Part shown: in pieces, positions 22,946-36,188 of the stretch
Layout: each line of letters opens with the position of its first letter
Position numbering within the stretch: the stretch's first letter is position 1
Assembly: GCF_012844365.1 (NCBI RefSeq)
Contig: NZ_CP051626.1
Location: 186,001-250,000 of the forward strand
Source of the DNA: Brevibacterium sp. 'Marine'
GTDB lineage: Bacteria > Actinomycetota > Actinomycetes > Actinomycetales > Brevibacteriaceae
Length of the DNA: 64,000 nt
Direction of reading: 5' to 3'
Translations under genes and position numbers: made by a program
The notes under the pieces: model-generated
Seen by the model: the letters and a program-made list of their open reading frames with translations, nothing else
Databases searched by the model: none
Told to the model about the DNA's origin: nothing

Positions 22946-23133
22946 CGTCGAGCCTCCATGAATGCGCGTGCGGGGGAGTTGGGTATGTGAGCGAGTCGAG
23001 AGACTGCGCTGACATATCAGTCTTTCATCAGACGTGACTGCAGTCTCGCCGCCCACGTCGGACTCTGTCAAGCCCCCGCTGGAAGAAATATCAAGCGCTA
23101 TGCATTCGTCGCCGCAGCTCAGCGAAACACTCG

Positions 23134-24066
23134 TCAGGAGTCCTCGCGCAGGCGAGTCGAGAGGATGAGCTGCGACATCGTGCGCAGATGCTGCATCGAC
23201 TCTCTCACCAGGGGAGACCTGCGGCTTCCGGCCCGCACTGCGGCGATGATCTTCCGGCTCAGGCGGCCGGTTCCCGTCAGTCGGACGCGGCGGACGTTGG
23301 CCTCCCCGGCGAGGCTGGCCAGCCTGGGCAGCAGGCTGACTCCGACCCCGGCTCCGACGAGCGCTGCCGAAGTCTCCCATTCGACGGACTCATGGGCCAC
23401 GGTCGGCGTGACCCCGGCCGCGGTGAACGCGGCGACGAAGAGGGCGTGGTAGGGCGAGCCCGGTCCTGCGGTGATCCACTCCTCGCCGGCCAGCTCGCCC
23501 AAGGTCACCGATTCGCGGTCGGCGATCGGATGATCGGCGGGCACCATGACGTCGAGTGGGTCGTCGAGCAGGTCGATGCTTTCGAACCGATCATCCTCCT
23601 CGACCTGGACATTGCCCTGCATCGAGACGATGACGGCGAGGTCGATGCGCTCGGCGACGAGGAGCTCGAAACAGCGAGCTGGGCTCGCTTCGATGACGTG
23701 GACGCTGATCCCGGGGCGGGTCGTGCGCAGTTCGGCGGCCAAGGGTGCCAGAAGGTTCGACGAAGCGGTCGAGAAGCCGCCGATGCCGAAATGCGTCGGA
23801 GCCTGGTCGCCGGCCCCGAGTGCACCGGCGCGGATGTCCTCCCACGCGGCGGTCAATTCGTCGGAGCGGCGGACGAGATAGCGCCCCGCCGAGGTCAGTC
23901 GCAGTCCCCGGCCGTCCTTGACGAGAAGGGTCATACCCAAGGACTGCTGCAGGTCTCTGAGCTGGCCGGAGACCGCTGAAGGCGAGTAGCCGGTGAGCTC
24001 GGCGGTGGCACCGATGGTCCCGCAGGCGGCGAAGGTGCGCAGGGTCGTCAGACGCGGATCGATCAT
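23134..24066 (-). CDS. LysR family regulator of the betaine demethylation genes
   Basis: This 310-residue LysR protein has an N-terminal HTH (MIDPRLTTLRTFAACGTIGA, TAELTGYSPSAVSGQLRDLQ, LLVKDGRGLRLTSAGRYLVR) and a C-terminal effector-binding domain beginning GIGGFSTASSNLLAPLAAEL, with LAVIVSMQGNVQVEEDD in the middle. The ATG at 24066 is chosen; two or three further Met codons lie slightly upstream. It is divergent from the Rieske operon (183-bp gap) and 188 bp upstream of the formaldehyde dehydrogenase on its own strand, so it probably activates both in response to the methylated amine. Confidence 0.9.
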   Translation of the reverse strand: MIDPRLTTLRTFAACGTIGATAELTGYSPSAVSGQLRDLQQSLGMTLLVKDGRGLRLTSAGRYLVRRSDELTAAWEDIRAGALGAGDQAPTHFGIGGFSTASSNLLAPLAAELRTTRPGISVHVIEASPARCFELLVAERIDLAVIVSMQGNVQVEEDDRFESIDLLDDPLDVMVPADHPIADRESVTLGELAGEEWITAGPGSPYHALFVAAFTAAGVTPTVAHESVEWETSAALVGAGVGVSLLPRLASLAGEANVRRVRLTGTGRLSRKIIAAVRAGSRRSPLVRESMQHLRTMSQLILSTRLREDS

Positions 24067-24249
24067 GAGCAACATTATGCAGGTATTCCGCACAGTATGT
24101 AACGAAATCTCGCGCTTTTACCGGAGGTTATTGCTGATTATTCTTGCTCACGAGATCTCAGCCGCACGGCTCGGTCTCCACGGCCTCGGTCGAGGGGTTC
24201 GCCGCCTCGTCAACCGGCCGTGAATGGCTGACATCAAGGGAGATGAGAA

Positions 24250-25548
24250 TTGACCGCTACCAACCTGGCACCGACGAAGAAGGGCTTCCCTGCCGGCTTC
24301 ACCGAGGAGAAACTCGACGAGACCCGTATCAGACTCGACACCCGTCGAGCCGGCTTCTCGCTCGAGGCGCCGTTCTACACCGACCCGAATCTGTTCAACC
24401 TCGACATGCAGGCCATCTTCGGCCAGCATTGGGTCTTCGCCTGCAGCGTCGCCGAGATCCCCGAGCCCGGTGACTACGTCACGCTCGACTACGGTCCGTA
24501 CTCACTCATCGTTCTGCACAATGACGACGGCGGAGTCAATGTCCTCCACAATGTGTGCCGCCACCGCGGGGCACGAGTCCTCACTGACCCGCAGGGCACG
24601 ACGGGCAACCTCGTCTGCGGCTACCACTCGTGGACCTACTCGCCCGAGGGCGACCTCATCCACGCCTCGGCGCCGGGCGAGATGACCTTCGACAAGTCCT
24701 GCTACGCGCTCAAGCGCGCGCACGGCAAGATCGCCGCCGGGCTCGTGTTCATCTGCCTGGCCGAGGAGCCGCCGACGGACTTCCACGAGACCGCGAAGAT
24801 CTTCGAACCCTATATCGGCCCGCACGAGCTGGGGAAGACGAAGGTCGCGTACCAGCAGAACATCGTCGAGGAGGGCAACTGGAAACTCGTGATGGAGAAC
24901 AACCGCGAGTGCTACCACTGCGACGGCCATCCGGAGCTCGCCTGCTCGCTGTTCCCGACCTGGGGCCTGACCGACGAGACGATCCCTCCCCATCTCGAGG
25001 ATGTATGGGAGCGCAACCAGCAGGCGCAGGCCTCCCTCGAATACCGCTGCCGCCGCTACGGCCTGCCTTATGAGGTCGTCGAAGAGCTCGACACCCGCGT
25101 CGGTGGGATCCGCATCTCCCGCGAATCACTCGACGGGGCGGGGGAGTCCTTCTCCGCAGACGGGCGTCGGCTGTCGAAGAAGCTGCTCGGCGACCTGCCC
25201 GACTTCCGGCTCGGACGGTGTTCGATGCACCTGCAGCCGAACTCTTGGTTCCACCTCCTCGGCGATCATGTCATCACCTTCGGCGCGTACCCCATCAACG
25301 CACACCAGACGCTGGTGCGCACCACCTGGCTCGTTGCCGATGATGCCGTCGAAGGCGTCGACTACGACCTCGAGACGCTCACCCACACGTGGAAGCAGAC
25401 GAATCTTCAGGACAAAGCCTTCGTCGAACTCTGCCAGCAGGGAGCGGCGAGCCCGTTCTACGAGCAGGGCCCGTACATGAAGAGCGAATACCAGGTCGAG
25501 GCCTTCATCAACTGGTACGTGACTCGGATGCGGGAGCACATCGGATGA
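24250..25548 (+). CDS. gbcA: Rieske oxygenase, glycine-betaine/stachydrine demethylase type (oxygenase component)
   Basis: This 432-residue Rieske non-heme iron oxygenase starts at TTG behind AGGGAG. The Rieske [2Fe-2S] ligands are in CRHRGARVLTDPQGTTG followed by NLVCGYHSWTY (CxH...CxxH), and the mononuclear iron region is LVMENNRECYHCDGHPELAC. This ENNRECYHC pattern is diagnostic of GbcA/stachydrine demethylase/carnitine oxygenase enzymes. They remove a methyl group from a quaternary ammonium acid and release formaldehyde. Glycine betaine is the best guess because a dimethylglycine-dehydrogenase-like enzyme follows downstream; proline betaine or another betaine remains possible. The stop overlaps the reductase start. 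Confidence 0.9.
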   Translation: MTATNLAPTKKGFPAGFTEEKLDETRIRLDTRRAGFSLEAPFYTDPNLFNLDMQAIFGQHWVFACSVAEIPEPGDYVTLDYGPYSLIVLHNDDGGVNVLHNVCRHRGARVLTDPQGTTGNLVCGYHSWTYSPEGDLIHASAPGEMTFDKSCYALKRAHGKIAAGLVFICLAEEPPTDFHETAKIFEPYIGPHELGKTKVAYQQNIVEEGNWKLVMENNRECYHCDGHPELACSLFPTWGLTDETIPPHLEDVWERNQQAQASLEYRCRRYGLPYEVVEELDTRVGGIRISRESLDGAGESFSADGRRLSKKLLGDLPDFRLGRCSMHLQPNSWFHLLGDHVITFGAYPINAHQTLVRTTWLVADDAVEGVDYDLETLTHTWKQTNLQDKAFVELCQQGAASPFYEQGPYMKSEYQVEAFINWYVTRMREHIG

Positions 25549-27059
25549 GGTCCTCCGCTGCGCCGGCGACACCGCTCGCCCAGCGGGTTCGGGGCCTGGA
25601 GATGCCGTGGAACCGGGTGCTGTCGAGCACCGCGGGACCGGCCGGGGCCGCCACCGCGCTCGGCCCCTGGCACCCGCAGGAGTTCACCGCCGAATGTGTG
25701 GAGACCATCCCCGAGGCGGGTGGCATGATGGTCTTCGTCTTCCGTCGCATGGACGGTGCGCCCCTGGCGTTCCGCTCCGGGCAGTACATCAACATCGACT
25801 TCCCCATCGACGGACCGAATGCCGAACCGGCCTCCCGCAGCTATTCGATCTCGTCGGCTCCGACCGAACCGTGGACGTTCTCGATCACGATCAAATGCGA
25901 CGAGAAGGGGCGGGTGTCTCCGTGGGCACACGAGAACATCCGACCCGGAACGACCCTGGACATGCTCGGCCCTGTCGGGGCCTTCCACTTGGCCGACTAT
26001 GACCGGCGGGCTCGTTTCCTGCTGCTCGCGGCCGGGGCCGGGATCACCCCGCTGATGTCGATGATCCGGACCGTCCATGCCCTGCCCGGGCAGGCCGACG
26101 TCGTCCTCCTCTACCACGGTTCGGCCCCCGACTCCTTCGCCTTCTCCGAGGAGCTCGACTTCCTCGCCAAGGCAGACTTCAGGATCAAGGTCATCTACTG
26201 CCTCGGCGATCGCGAGTGCGGTGAGGAGTGGACGGGGCGGACGGGTCGTCTGTCGCAGGAGCTGCTCGAGGAGCTCGTCCCCGATGCCAACGGCCGGCAG
26301 GTCTTCGCCTGCGGTCCGGAGGGCTACCTCAATTCCGCGACCGAGCTGCTGCGCAGCGTCGGCGTCGACGACACCTCGGTGTTCATGGAGTTCTTCTCCG
26401 GCGACCGCGAGATCCGTGCCGAATACGCCGAGGAAGTCGCCATCGCCGGTGAGATCGCCGAGGAGATCGCGGCGACGACCGAGGAGTACTTCGAGTCCCA
26501 GCCCGCCGCGCTGGATCTGTACGAACCCGAGTACGACGCCGACGGACCCATCGAGGCCGTCGGGGCGCCGACCGAAGCCGTCGACGCCGAGGCGGTCGTA
26601 CCCGTCGAAGACGAGGTCGAGATCGAGGTCGTCGGGGTCACCGACGAGAACCTCGCCGAGGCGGGTCCGGGGTCCGCGTCGAACGCTGGGTCGACGGGTT
26701 CGGCGGGGAGCCGGACGGCCGCCTCGGCGACGGGATCTTCCGACGATGACGAAACGGAGGTCGTCGACCCCGCCGCACTGCCTACTGTGGGTGAGGGCGA
26801 GCACACGATGTCGTTCGTGCGCACCGGCCTCAACGTCTGCGTCGGGGAGGACGAAACGGTCCTCCAGGCCGCGCGGAAGGCGGGGGTGAAGATCCCCGCG
26901 AACTGCCAGGAGGGCATGTGCGGATCCTGCAAGATCGTCAAGCTCGACGGGGACGTCGAGATGAATCATCTGGGCGGAATCCGCGCCAGGGAGATCGACG
27001 CGGGCAAGTTCCTGCCGTGCTGCTCGACGGCGAAGACCGACCTCGTCATCGACGCCTGA
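25545..27059 (+). CDS. gbcB: Oxygenase reductase (FNR plus 2Fe-2S ferredoxin), GbcB type with a long acidic linker
   Basis: This 504-residue protein passes electrons from NAD(P)H to the Rieske oxygenase. FAD-binding RSYSISSAP is at about 98-106, NAD-binding LLAAGAGITPLMSMI at 160-174, and FACGPEGYL at about 254-262. The C-terminal plant-type ferredoxin has CQEGMCGSC (Cys 454, 459, 462) and a final CC at 492-493. Between about 287 and 418 lies a 130-residue low-complexity segment, first Glu/Ala-rich and then Gly/Ser/Thr-rich. Ordinary GbcB-type reductases are about 360-380 residues, so this linker is the odd feature. It overlaps gbcA by ATGA. Confidence 0.9.
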   Translation: MRSSAAPATPLAQRVRGLEMPWNRVLSSTAGPAGAATALGPWHPQEFTAECVETIPEAGGMMVFVFRRMDGAPLAFRSGQYINIDFPIDGPNAEPASRSYSISSAPTEPWTFSITIKCDEKGRVSPWAHENIRPGTTLDMLGPVGAFHLADYDRRARFLLLAAGAGITPLMSMIRTVHALPGQADVVLLYHGSAPDSFAFSEELDFLAKADFRIKVIYCLGDRECGEEWTGRTGRLSQELLEELVPDANGRQVFACGPEGYLNSATELLRSVGVDDTSVFMEFFSGDREIRAEYAEEVAIAGEIAEEIAATTEEYFESQPAALDLYEPEYDADGPIEAVGAPTEAVDAEAVVPVEDEVEIEVVGVTDENLAEAGPGSASNAGSTGSAGSRTAASATGSSDDDETEVVDPAALPTVGEGEHTMSFVRTGLNVCVGEDETVLQAARKAGVKIPANCQEGMCGSCKIVKLDGDVEMNHLGGIRAREIDAGKFLPCCSTAKTDLVIDA

Positions 27060-27106
27060 ACAGGGCCCTGACCACAACATTCGTTGAGTGAGTCGAAGGA
27101 GACCAC

Positions 27107-31026
<3,920 letters not shown>

Positions 31027-31057
31027 GCCGCGGCGGCAGTCGCCGCCGACGCTCATC

Positions 31058-31125
31058 GAAAAACGCATGGAGCGTCGAGAAACGGGGTGCGCGCCCGTTT
31101 CTCGACGCTCCGCCCGTTTTTCGGC
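31058..31125 (+). terminator. Strong terminator hairpin after the demethylation operon
   Basis: GGAGCGTCGAGAAACGGG (31069-31086) pairs perfectly with CCCGTTTCTCGACGCTCC (31094-31111) over a 7-base loop. An outer arm CGAAAAACG pairs with CGTTTTTCG, providing A- and T-tracts at the base, so it could work in both directions. Confidence 0.8.
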
Positions 31126-31185
31126 GGCTGGGCCGGTGGTGGTGTGCAGAAGGCCGACACCAATGTTCCATATGGTGGATTTTCT

Positions 31186-31214
31186 TTGACCGGCTGATGG
31201 GACCGGGAAAGTAT
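31186..31214 (+). promoter_or_regulatory. Possible promoter of the thiolase operon
   Basis: TTGACC (31186-31191) is followed after 17 bases by AAGTAT (31209-31214), a reasonable sigma-A-like pair ending about 48 bp before the thiolase ATG. The palindrome CCATATGG (31168-31175) just upstream might be a regulator site. It was chosen by eye only. Confidence 0.35.
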
Positions 31215-31262
31215 GTGAGGACAGTGCTCGTTCCGCAGAGCCCGGTACCCGAAGGAGTGTCC

Positions 31263-32426
31263 ATGTCCTCACCTGCGATCATCGGCTGGTCCCACGGCAA
31301 GTTCGGCCGGTCCGAATCACCGCTGCCCCAGATGATGGCCGACGTCGCCCGCGATGCCATCGCCGAGGCGGGACTGGAACCGGCCGACATCGACGTCATC
31401 CACGTCGGCGTCTTCAACAACGGACTCTCTCGCCAAGGATTCGAAGCCGCCCTGCCGGGCACCGTGTTCCCCGAACTCGCCCGCACGCCCGCCCACCGGC
31501 ACGAGAACGCCTGCGCCACGGGATCTGCCGCGATCTTCGCCGCCCACGACTCCATCGCCGCCGGCCGCCACAAGACGGCCCTGGTCATCGGTGCCGAACG
31601 CATGACTCAGGCCTCCGGTCACGACGTCAATGAGGTGCTGCTCAGCGCCAGCTTCCGGGAAGAGGAAGAGCACTTCAAATCTTTCGCCGGAGTCTTCGGC
31701 GAGATCGCCCGCCAGTACTTCGCCCGCTACGGCGACCACTCGGAGGCACTGGCGAAGATCGCCGCGAAGAACCACGCGAACGGATCGCAGAATCCTCTGG
31801 CGCATATGCAGAAGGACCTCGGCTTCGACTTCTGCAACACCGTGAGCGAGAAGAACCCGTACGTCGCCGAACCCCTGCGCCGCACCGACTGCTCGATGGT
31901 CTCCGACGGAGCCGCGGCGCTGGTCCTGGCCGCCGAGGATGTCGCCGCCTCCGCGCCGCAGGCCGTGACGTGGAGGGGCATGGGCAACGCCAACGACGTC
32001 CTGCCGCTGTCCCAGCGCGACCCGCTCGAGATGGCGGGAGCCCGCGCGGCCATGAACCAGGCGCTCACGGCCGCCGGCATCGGCATCGACGACCTCGACT
32101 TCCTCGAGACCCACGACTGCTTCACCATCGCCGAACTCCTCGAATACGAAGCCTTCGGCCTCGCCGCCCCCGGTCAGGGACGCACCCTGCTCGACGACGG
32201 CACCACCGAGATCGGCGGTCGTCTGCCCGTCAACCCCTCCGGCGGACTCAAGTCCAAGGGCCACCCCATCGGCGCGACCGGTGTATCCATGCACGCCCTG
32301 GCCGCCGCTCAGCTGACCGGTCGGTCACCCGGCATCCAGATCGAGTCCCCGGAACTCGCCGGAGTCTTCAACATGGGCGGTGCCGCCGTGTCGAACTTCG
32401 CCTCCGTCCTCGAGCGCGTCCGCTGA
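31263..32426 (+). CDS. Thiolase family protein (acetyl-CoA acetyltransferase/SCP-x type)
   Basis: This 387-residue thiolase has the nucleophilic Cys in RHENACATGSAAIFAAH (Cys about 84), the His of LETHDCFTIAE, and GGLKSKGHPIGATGVSMHAL. The C-terminal motif reads VFNMGGAAVSNF: the second active-site Cys of biosynthetic thiolases (CxG) is absent, as in SCP-x-type and related degradative thiolases. It should cleave a beta-keto acyl-CoA. The ATG follows GAAGGAGTG. The stop overlaps the start of the ligase gene (TGATG). Confidence 0.9.
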   Translation: MSSPAIIGWSHGKFGRSESPLPQMMADVARDAIAEAGLEPADIDVIHVGVFNNGLSRQGFEAALPGTVFPELARTPAHRHENACATGSAAIFAAHDSIAAGRHKTALVIGAERMTQASGHDVNEVLLSASFREEEEHFKSFAGVFGEIARQYFARYGDHSEALAKIAAKNHANGSQNPLAHMQKDLGFDFCNTVSEKNPYVAEPLRRTDCSMVSDGAAALVLAAEDVAASAPQAVTWRGMGNANDVLPLSQRDPLEMAGARAAMNQALTAAGIGIDDLDFLETHDCFTIAELLEYEAFGLAAPGQGRTLLDDGTTEIGGRLPVNPSGGLKSKGHPIGATGVSMHALAAAQLTGRSPGIQIESPELAGVFNMGGAAVSNFASVLERVR

Positions 32427-34126
32427 TGCGCGCCGTCTCCCAGACCTCCCCGGCCAAGGACTTCACGCCCACACCTCGGCGCGGGGTCAACGTCTCCCAC
32501 TTCCTCACCCAGACCGCCCGACGTCTGCCCGACCGCCTCGCCGTCGTCGACGACGATCACGGGCTGCGGTGGACCTGGGCCGAACTCGACGCCCGCGCCG
32601 AGGCGCTCGCCGCCGCCCTCCAAGCCGGTGGCGTGGATCGTCGCGACACCGTCCTCCTCGTCTCGGCCAACCACGCCGAGGTGATCCAGTCGTTCTGGGG
32701 GATTCTGCGCTCCGGCGGGGTCATCGCCCCACCGAACGCGGCCCTGTCGACCGAGGAGCTGCTCGGCATCAGCGCCGAGGTGGCCCCCGCGGCCGTCATC
32801 GCCGACCGCGCCCACTCCGACTTCGTCACGGCCCTCGAAGGCACGGGCTTCACCGGCCCCGTCTTCTGGATCGGGGACCTGCCCACCGGCGCCGAGGCGG
32901 CCGGAACCACGGGGACCGCACCGGCCGAAGGAGCCGCACCGGCCGAGGCCGTCGACTCGACCGTCGATGAGGACGACCCCTGCTGGTACTTCTTCACCTC
33001 CGGGTCGACCGGCCGACCCAAGGCCGCGACGTTCACGCACCGCCACCTCGGCGCGGTGCTCATGAATCACCGCTGCGACCTCTTTCCCAATGAGGACGAG
33101 ACGGGAGCCTCGCTCGTGCTCGCGCCGCTGTCGCACGGGGCGGGCATCCATATGCTCGGGCAGGTCTTCGGCGGCACCCCGTCGGTCATCCACCCCGGCG
33201 GCAAGCCCAGCGTGGAGTCCCTGTGGCCGGCCATCGACGCCTACGGGATCACGAACGCCTTCACCGTGCCGACCATCCTCAACCGCATCGTCGCCGGCTT
33301 TCCCGACGGACGCGGACCCGAGGACCACACCCTCGAGCGGGTCATCTACGCAGGTGCCCCGATGCTCGCGACCGACCAGGCCCGGGCGCTCGAGCGGCTC
33401 GGACCCTGCCTCGTCCAGTACTTCGGACTCGCAGAGGTGACCGGAGCGATCACGATCCTCCGTCCCGAGGATCACGGAGTCATCCCCGTCGACGACGCCG
33501 GCATCGGCACCTGCGGCCGTGCCCGCACCGGAGTCGAGATCGTCATCGTCGACGAGACCGGCACGCATCTGCCCACCGGTGTTCAGGGCGAAGTCTGCGT
33601 GGCCGGACCGACCGTGTGCGCAGGCTACCTCGGTCGCCCCGATGCCAATGCCGAATCCTTCGCCGGCGGACTCTTCCACACCGGCGACGTCGGCTACCTC
33701 GACGACCGCGGGTACCTGTTCCTCACCGGCCGCAAATCCGATATGTACATCTCCGGCGGATCGAACGTCTACCCCCGCGAGATCGAGGAGCTCCTCCTCA
33801 CCGACGCCGAGGTGGCCCAGGCCGTCGTCGTCGGCGTGCCCGACCCGCAGTGGGGCGAGATCGGCGTGGCCGTCATCGAACGCGCGAAGGCGCCGGCCGG
33901 TGCCGATGCTGGTCCCGGCGGCGGCGACCGGGCCGATGCCGCGAATACGAGCAGCATCGCCGACTTGGCCGAGCGGCTGACCGCGCTGTGCAAGTCGGGG
34001 CTCGCCGCGTACAAGGTGCCCAAGGAGATCCACGTCGTCGAGACGATGCCGGTGACGGCCTACGGCAAACTCGCGCGCAAGGAACTCAAAGCCGAATACT
34101 CACAGGGACGGGGCAGCGCACGATGA
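32426..34126 (+). CDS. AMP-dependent acyl-CoA ligase
   Basis: This 566-residue ANL enzyme has the P-loop YFFTSGSTGRPKAATFTHRH, the A5 motif VQYFGLAEVTGA, HTGDVGYLDDRGYLFLTGRK followed by SDMYISGGSNVYPREIEEL, and the C-terminal catalytic Lys in AYGKLARKELKAE. It activates a carboxylic acid to its CoA thioester via an acyl-AMP. Two Ala/Gly/Glu-rich short insertions (around residues 155-175 and 490-505) lengthen it slightly beyond the usual 520-540 residues. Genes for thiolase, ligase and SDR overlap head to tail, indicating tight cotranslation. Confidence 0.92.
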   Translation: MRAVSQTSPAKDFTPTPRRGVNVSHFLTQTARRLPDRLAVVDDDHGLRWTWAELDARAEALAAALQAGGVDRRDTVLLVSANHAEVIQSFWGILRSGGVIAPPNAALSTEELLGISAEVAPAAVIADRAHSDFVTALEGTGFTGPVFWIGDLPTGAEAAGTTGTAPAEGAAPAEAVDSTVDEDDPCWYFFTSGSTGRPKAATFTHRHLGAVLMNHRCDLFPNEDETGASLVLAPLSHGAGIHMLGQVFGGTPSVIHPGGKPSVESLWPAIDAYGITNAFTVPTILNRIVAGFPDGRGPEDHTLERVIYAGAPMLATDQARALERLGPCLVQYFGLAEVTGAITILRPEDHGVIPVDDAGIGTCGRARTGVEIVIVDETGTHLPTGVQGEVCVAGPTVCAGYLGRPDANAESFAGGLFHTGDVGYLDDRGYLFLTGRKSDMYISGGSNVYPREIEELLLTDAEVAQAVVVGVPDPQWGEIGVAVIERAKAPAGADAGPGGGDRADAANTSSIADLAERLTALCKSGLAAYKVPKEIHVVETMPVTAYGKLARKELKAEYSQGRGSAR

Positions 34127-35028
34127 GCACAACAGGCACGGCAGTCGTGTCAGGGCCGGCAGGTAGGTTAGTCGGCACGACGATCATGGCCATCGGTTGC
34201 GGCACTCCGGACGGGGAGGTGAACAACGGCTTCGCTGCGGCCATCGGATTCCTTCGCGAGGGGGCGAAGGTCTGCATCGTCGACCGTGACCCAGGTGCGC
34301 TTGACGAAGCGACACGGGCCCTCGCCGAGGCGGCCGCCCGGGCCGACTCGAACGGGGCGGATCTCACCGGGCGGTGCCACCTCGGTGGGGTTGATCTCGA
34401 CGCTCAACTGACCACGGTCGTCGCCGATGTCGGCGACGAGGACTCGCTGGCGGCGGCGTTCGCGCATTGCGCCGACCGCCTCGGCGGGCCGACCGTGCTC
34501 CATTACAACGTCGGCATCGTCGTCAACGGAGGAGTCGACGACCTCGCCACCGATGGCTTCCGCCGAGCCCTCGACATCAACCTCACCGGGGCGTTCTCCG
34601 CGATCAAGCATGCCCTGCCGCATATGCGCGCGGCCGGGCACGGGTCGATCATCACGGTGTCCTCGGTCGGCGGGATGCGCTATATGGGCTATGACTACCC
34701 GGCGTATGCGGCGTCGAAGGCCGGGCTCATCGAACTGACGAAGGTCGTCGGCGCGCAGTACGCCTCCGAAGGCATCCGCGCGAACTCGATCGCTCCGGGG
34801 CTCATCGAGACCCCGCTCATCCATCGTTCGATCTCGGGTCACTACGACTCGGTCGAGGAGATGCTCGCCGCCCGGCACGCGCAGTCACCGACCGGGAAGA
34901 TGGGCCGGCCCGACGACGTCGCCGACCTCGCGGTGTTCCTCGCATCACGCGAATCGGCTTACATCAACTCCACGCTCATCCCCGTCGACGGGGGACTGAC
35001 CCATTACGCGGGGATGCCGAAACGATGA
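34123..35028 (+). CDS. SDR family oxidoreductase with a non-canonical cofactor loop
   Basis: This 301-residue SDR keeps VLHYNVGIVVNGGVDDLA (NNAG replaced by YNVG), ITVSSVGGMRYMGYDYPAYA with the Ser, and AYAASKAGLIELTKVV with YxxxK, then NSIAPGLIETPLIHRS. The N-terminal cofactor segment reads IMAIGCGTPDGEVNNGFAAA instead of TGxxxGxG, with GxxDGEVNNG placing extra residues between the glycines. The catalytic Ser-Tyr-Lys set is intact. It overlaps the ligase gene by four bases and may oxidise a beta-hydroxy intermediate of the CoA pathway. Confidence 0.87.
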   Translation: MSTTGTAVVSGPAGRLVGTTIMAIGCGTPDGEVNNGFAAAIGFLREGAKVCIVDRDPGALDEATRALAEAAARADSNGADLTGRCHLGGVDLDAQLTTVVADVGDEDSLAAAFAHCADRLGGPTVLHYNVGIVVNGGVDDLATDGFRRALDINLTGAFSAIKHALPHMRAAGHGSIITVSSVGGMRYMGYDYPAYAASKAGLIELTKVVGAQYASEGIRANSIAPGLIETPLIHRSISGHYDSVEEMLAARHAQSPTGKMGRPDDVADLAVFLASRESAYINSTLIPVDGGLTHYAGMPKR

Positions 35029-35146
35029 CGCGGACGGTGCGTACGGACGGCGGCGACCGCCTCGGCGAGGGAATCCACCGTCACCGCGGTCGGGGCCCGG
35101 CCCCGCTGAACTCAACGACAGTGAGATAACGGAAACAAAGGAGGCA

Positions 35147-36187
35147 ATGGTGCCGAGAACACGGACGACGAGGACGATGCTCGTCTGGTCCGCCGTACTG
35201 ATGGTGTGCGCCCTGCTGCTGGCGGGGTGCGGAACGAACTTCGGCACCACCGACGACGGCAAGCAGCGCTACCGCTGGAAGATGACGGTGACGACGGGCT
35301 CGACGAGCACGTGGTACCTCGCGGCGGAGAAGCTGGCGAAGGACCTCGAGGACGAGACCGACGGTCGGATCACGATGAAGATCTTCACGAGCGAACGACT
35401 CTCCGCCGGCGAACCCACCGCCGGGGTCGAACAGCTCATGGACGGTGCGAAGGACTTCTCGTACAACTCGCCGATCATCTACGCCGGCGTCGACCCGCGC
35501 TTCGGCGCCGTCACCGCGCCCTTCGTCTTCGACTCCGTCGAGGACGGACAGGAGGCACTCGCCGGTGCCGGCGGGCAGGTGTACAAGGACTACCTCGCCG
35601 AACGGGGCGTGCACCTGCTCGGCTTCGGCGAATCCGGGATGCGGCAGCTGACGAACTCGCACCGGCCCATCCACGCCCCCGAGGACATGCGGGGTATGAA
35701 GTTCCGCATCCCCGGCTTCGGCATGTACACCGACCTCTACCGGCAGATCGGCGCGAATCCGACGACGATGCCCTTCAGCGAGGTCTTCACCGCGCTGCAG
35801 CAGGGTGCCATCGATGGGCAGGAGAACCCGATCGACGTCATCTACTCGGCGAACCTGCAGGAGGTCCAGCCGTACCTGACGCTGTGGAACTACTCGTACG
35901 ACCCGCTCATCCTCGGCGTCAACAAGGATCTCTTCGACTCCCTGACGCCCGAGGATCAGAAGCTTGTGACCCGGCTGGCCGGTGATGCGAACGCGTTCCA
36001 GATCAAGAAGAACCGGGACGGTGAGTCCGAGCTCATCGACAAACTCAAGGAATCCGGTATGGAGGTCAACGAACTCAGCGACGAGGAGAAAGACGCCTTC
36101 CGCGCGAAGCTGGGTCCGATCTACAGCGAATACCGCAAGGTCTGGGGACCGGACATGGCCCAGGCGTTCATCCCGAAAGGACTGTGA
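35147..36187 (+). CDS. TRAP transporter substrate-binding lipoprotein (DctP/TAXI family, DctP type)
   Basis: This 346-residue protein has a basic N-terminus, a hydrophobic core and the lipobox LLAGC (Cys about 27). The mature part has DctP motifs: TTGSTSTWYLAAEKLAKDLE, FTSERLSAGEPTAGVEQLMD, HLLGFGESGMRQLTNS, EDMRGMKFRIPGFGMYTDLY with the substrate carboxylate-binding Arg, and SEVFTALQQGAIDGQENPID. It captures an organic anion outside the membrane. AAAGGAGG at 35137-35144 favours GTG 35150 on spacing; ATG 35147 is given here. It is the first gene of a DctPQM set. Confidence 0.92.
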   Translation: MVPRTRTTRTMLVWSAVLMVCALLLAGCGTNFGTTDDGKQRYRWKMTVTTGSTSTWYLAAEKLAKDLEDETDGRITMKIFTSERLSAGEPTAGVEQLMDGAKDFSYNSPIIYAGVDPRFGAVTAPFVFDSVEDGQEALAGAGGQVYKDYLAERGVHLLGFGESGMRQLTNSHRPIHAPEDMRGMKFRIPGFGMYTDLYRQIGANPTTMPFSEVFTALQQGAIDGQENPIDVIYSANLQEVQPYLTLWNYSYDPLILGVNKDLFDSLTPEDQKLVTRLAGDANAFQIKKNRDGESELIDKLKESGMEVNELSDEEKDAFRAKLGPIYSEYRKVWGPDMAQAFIPKGL

Positions 36188-36188
36188 G

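Noticed and set aside
32309..34033. 574-codon minus-strand frame opposite the acyl-CoA ligase
   Set aside because: Gly/Asp/Val-rich shadow without conserved motifs; the ligase on the plus strand has all ANL motifs.
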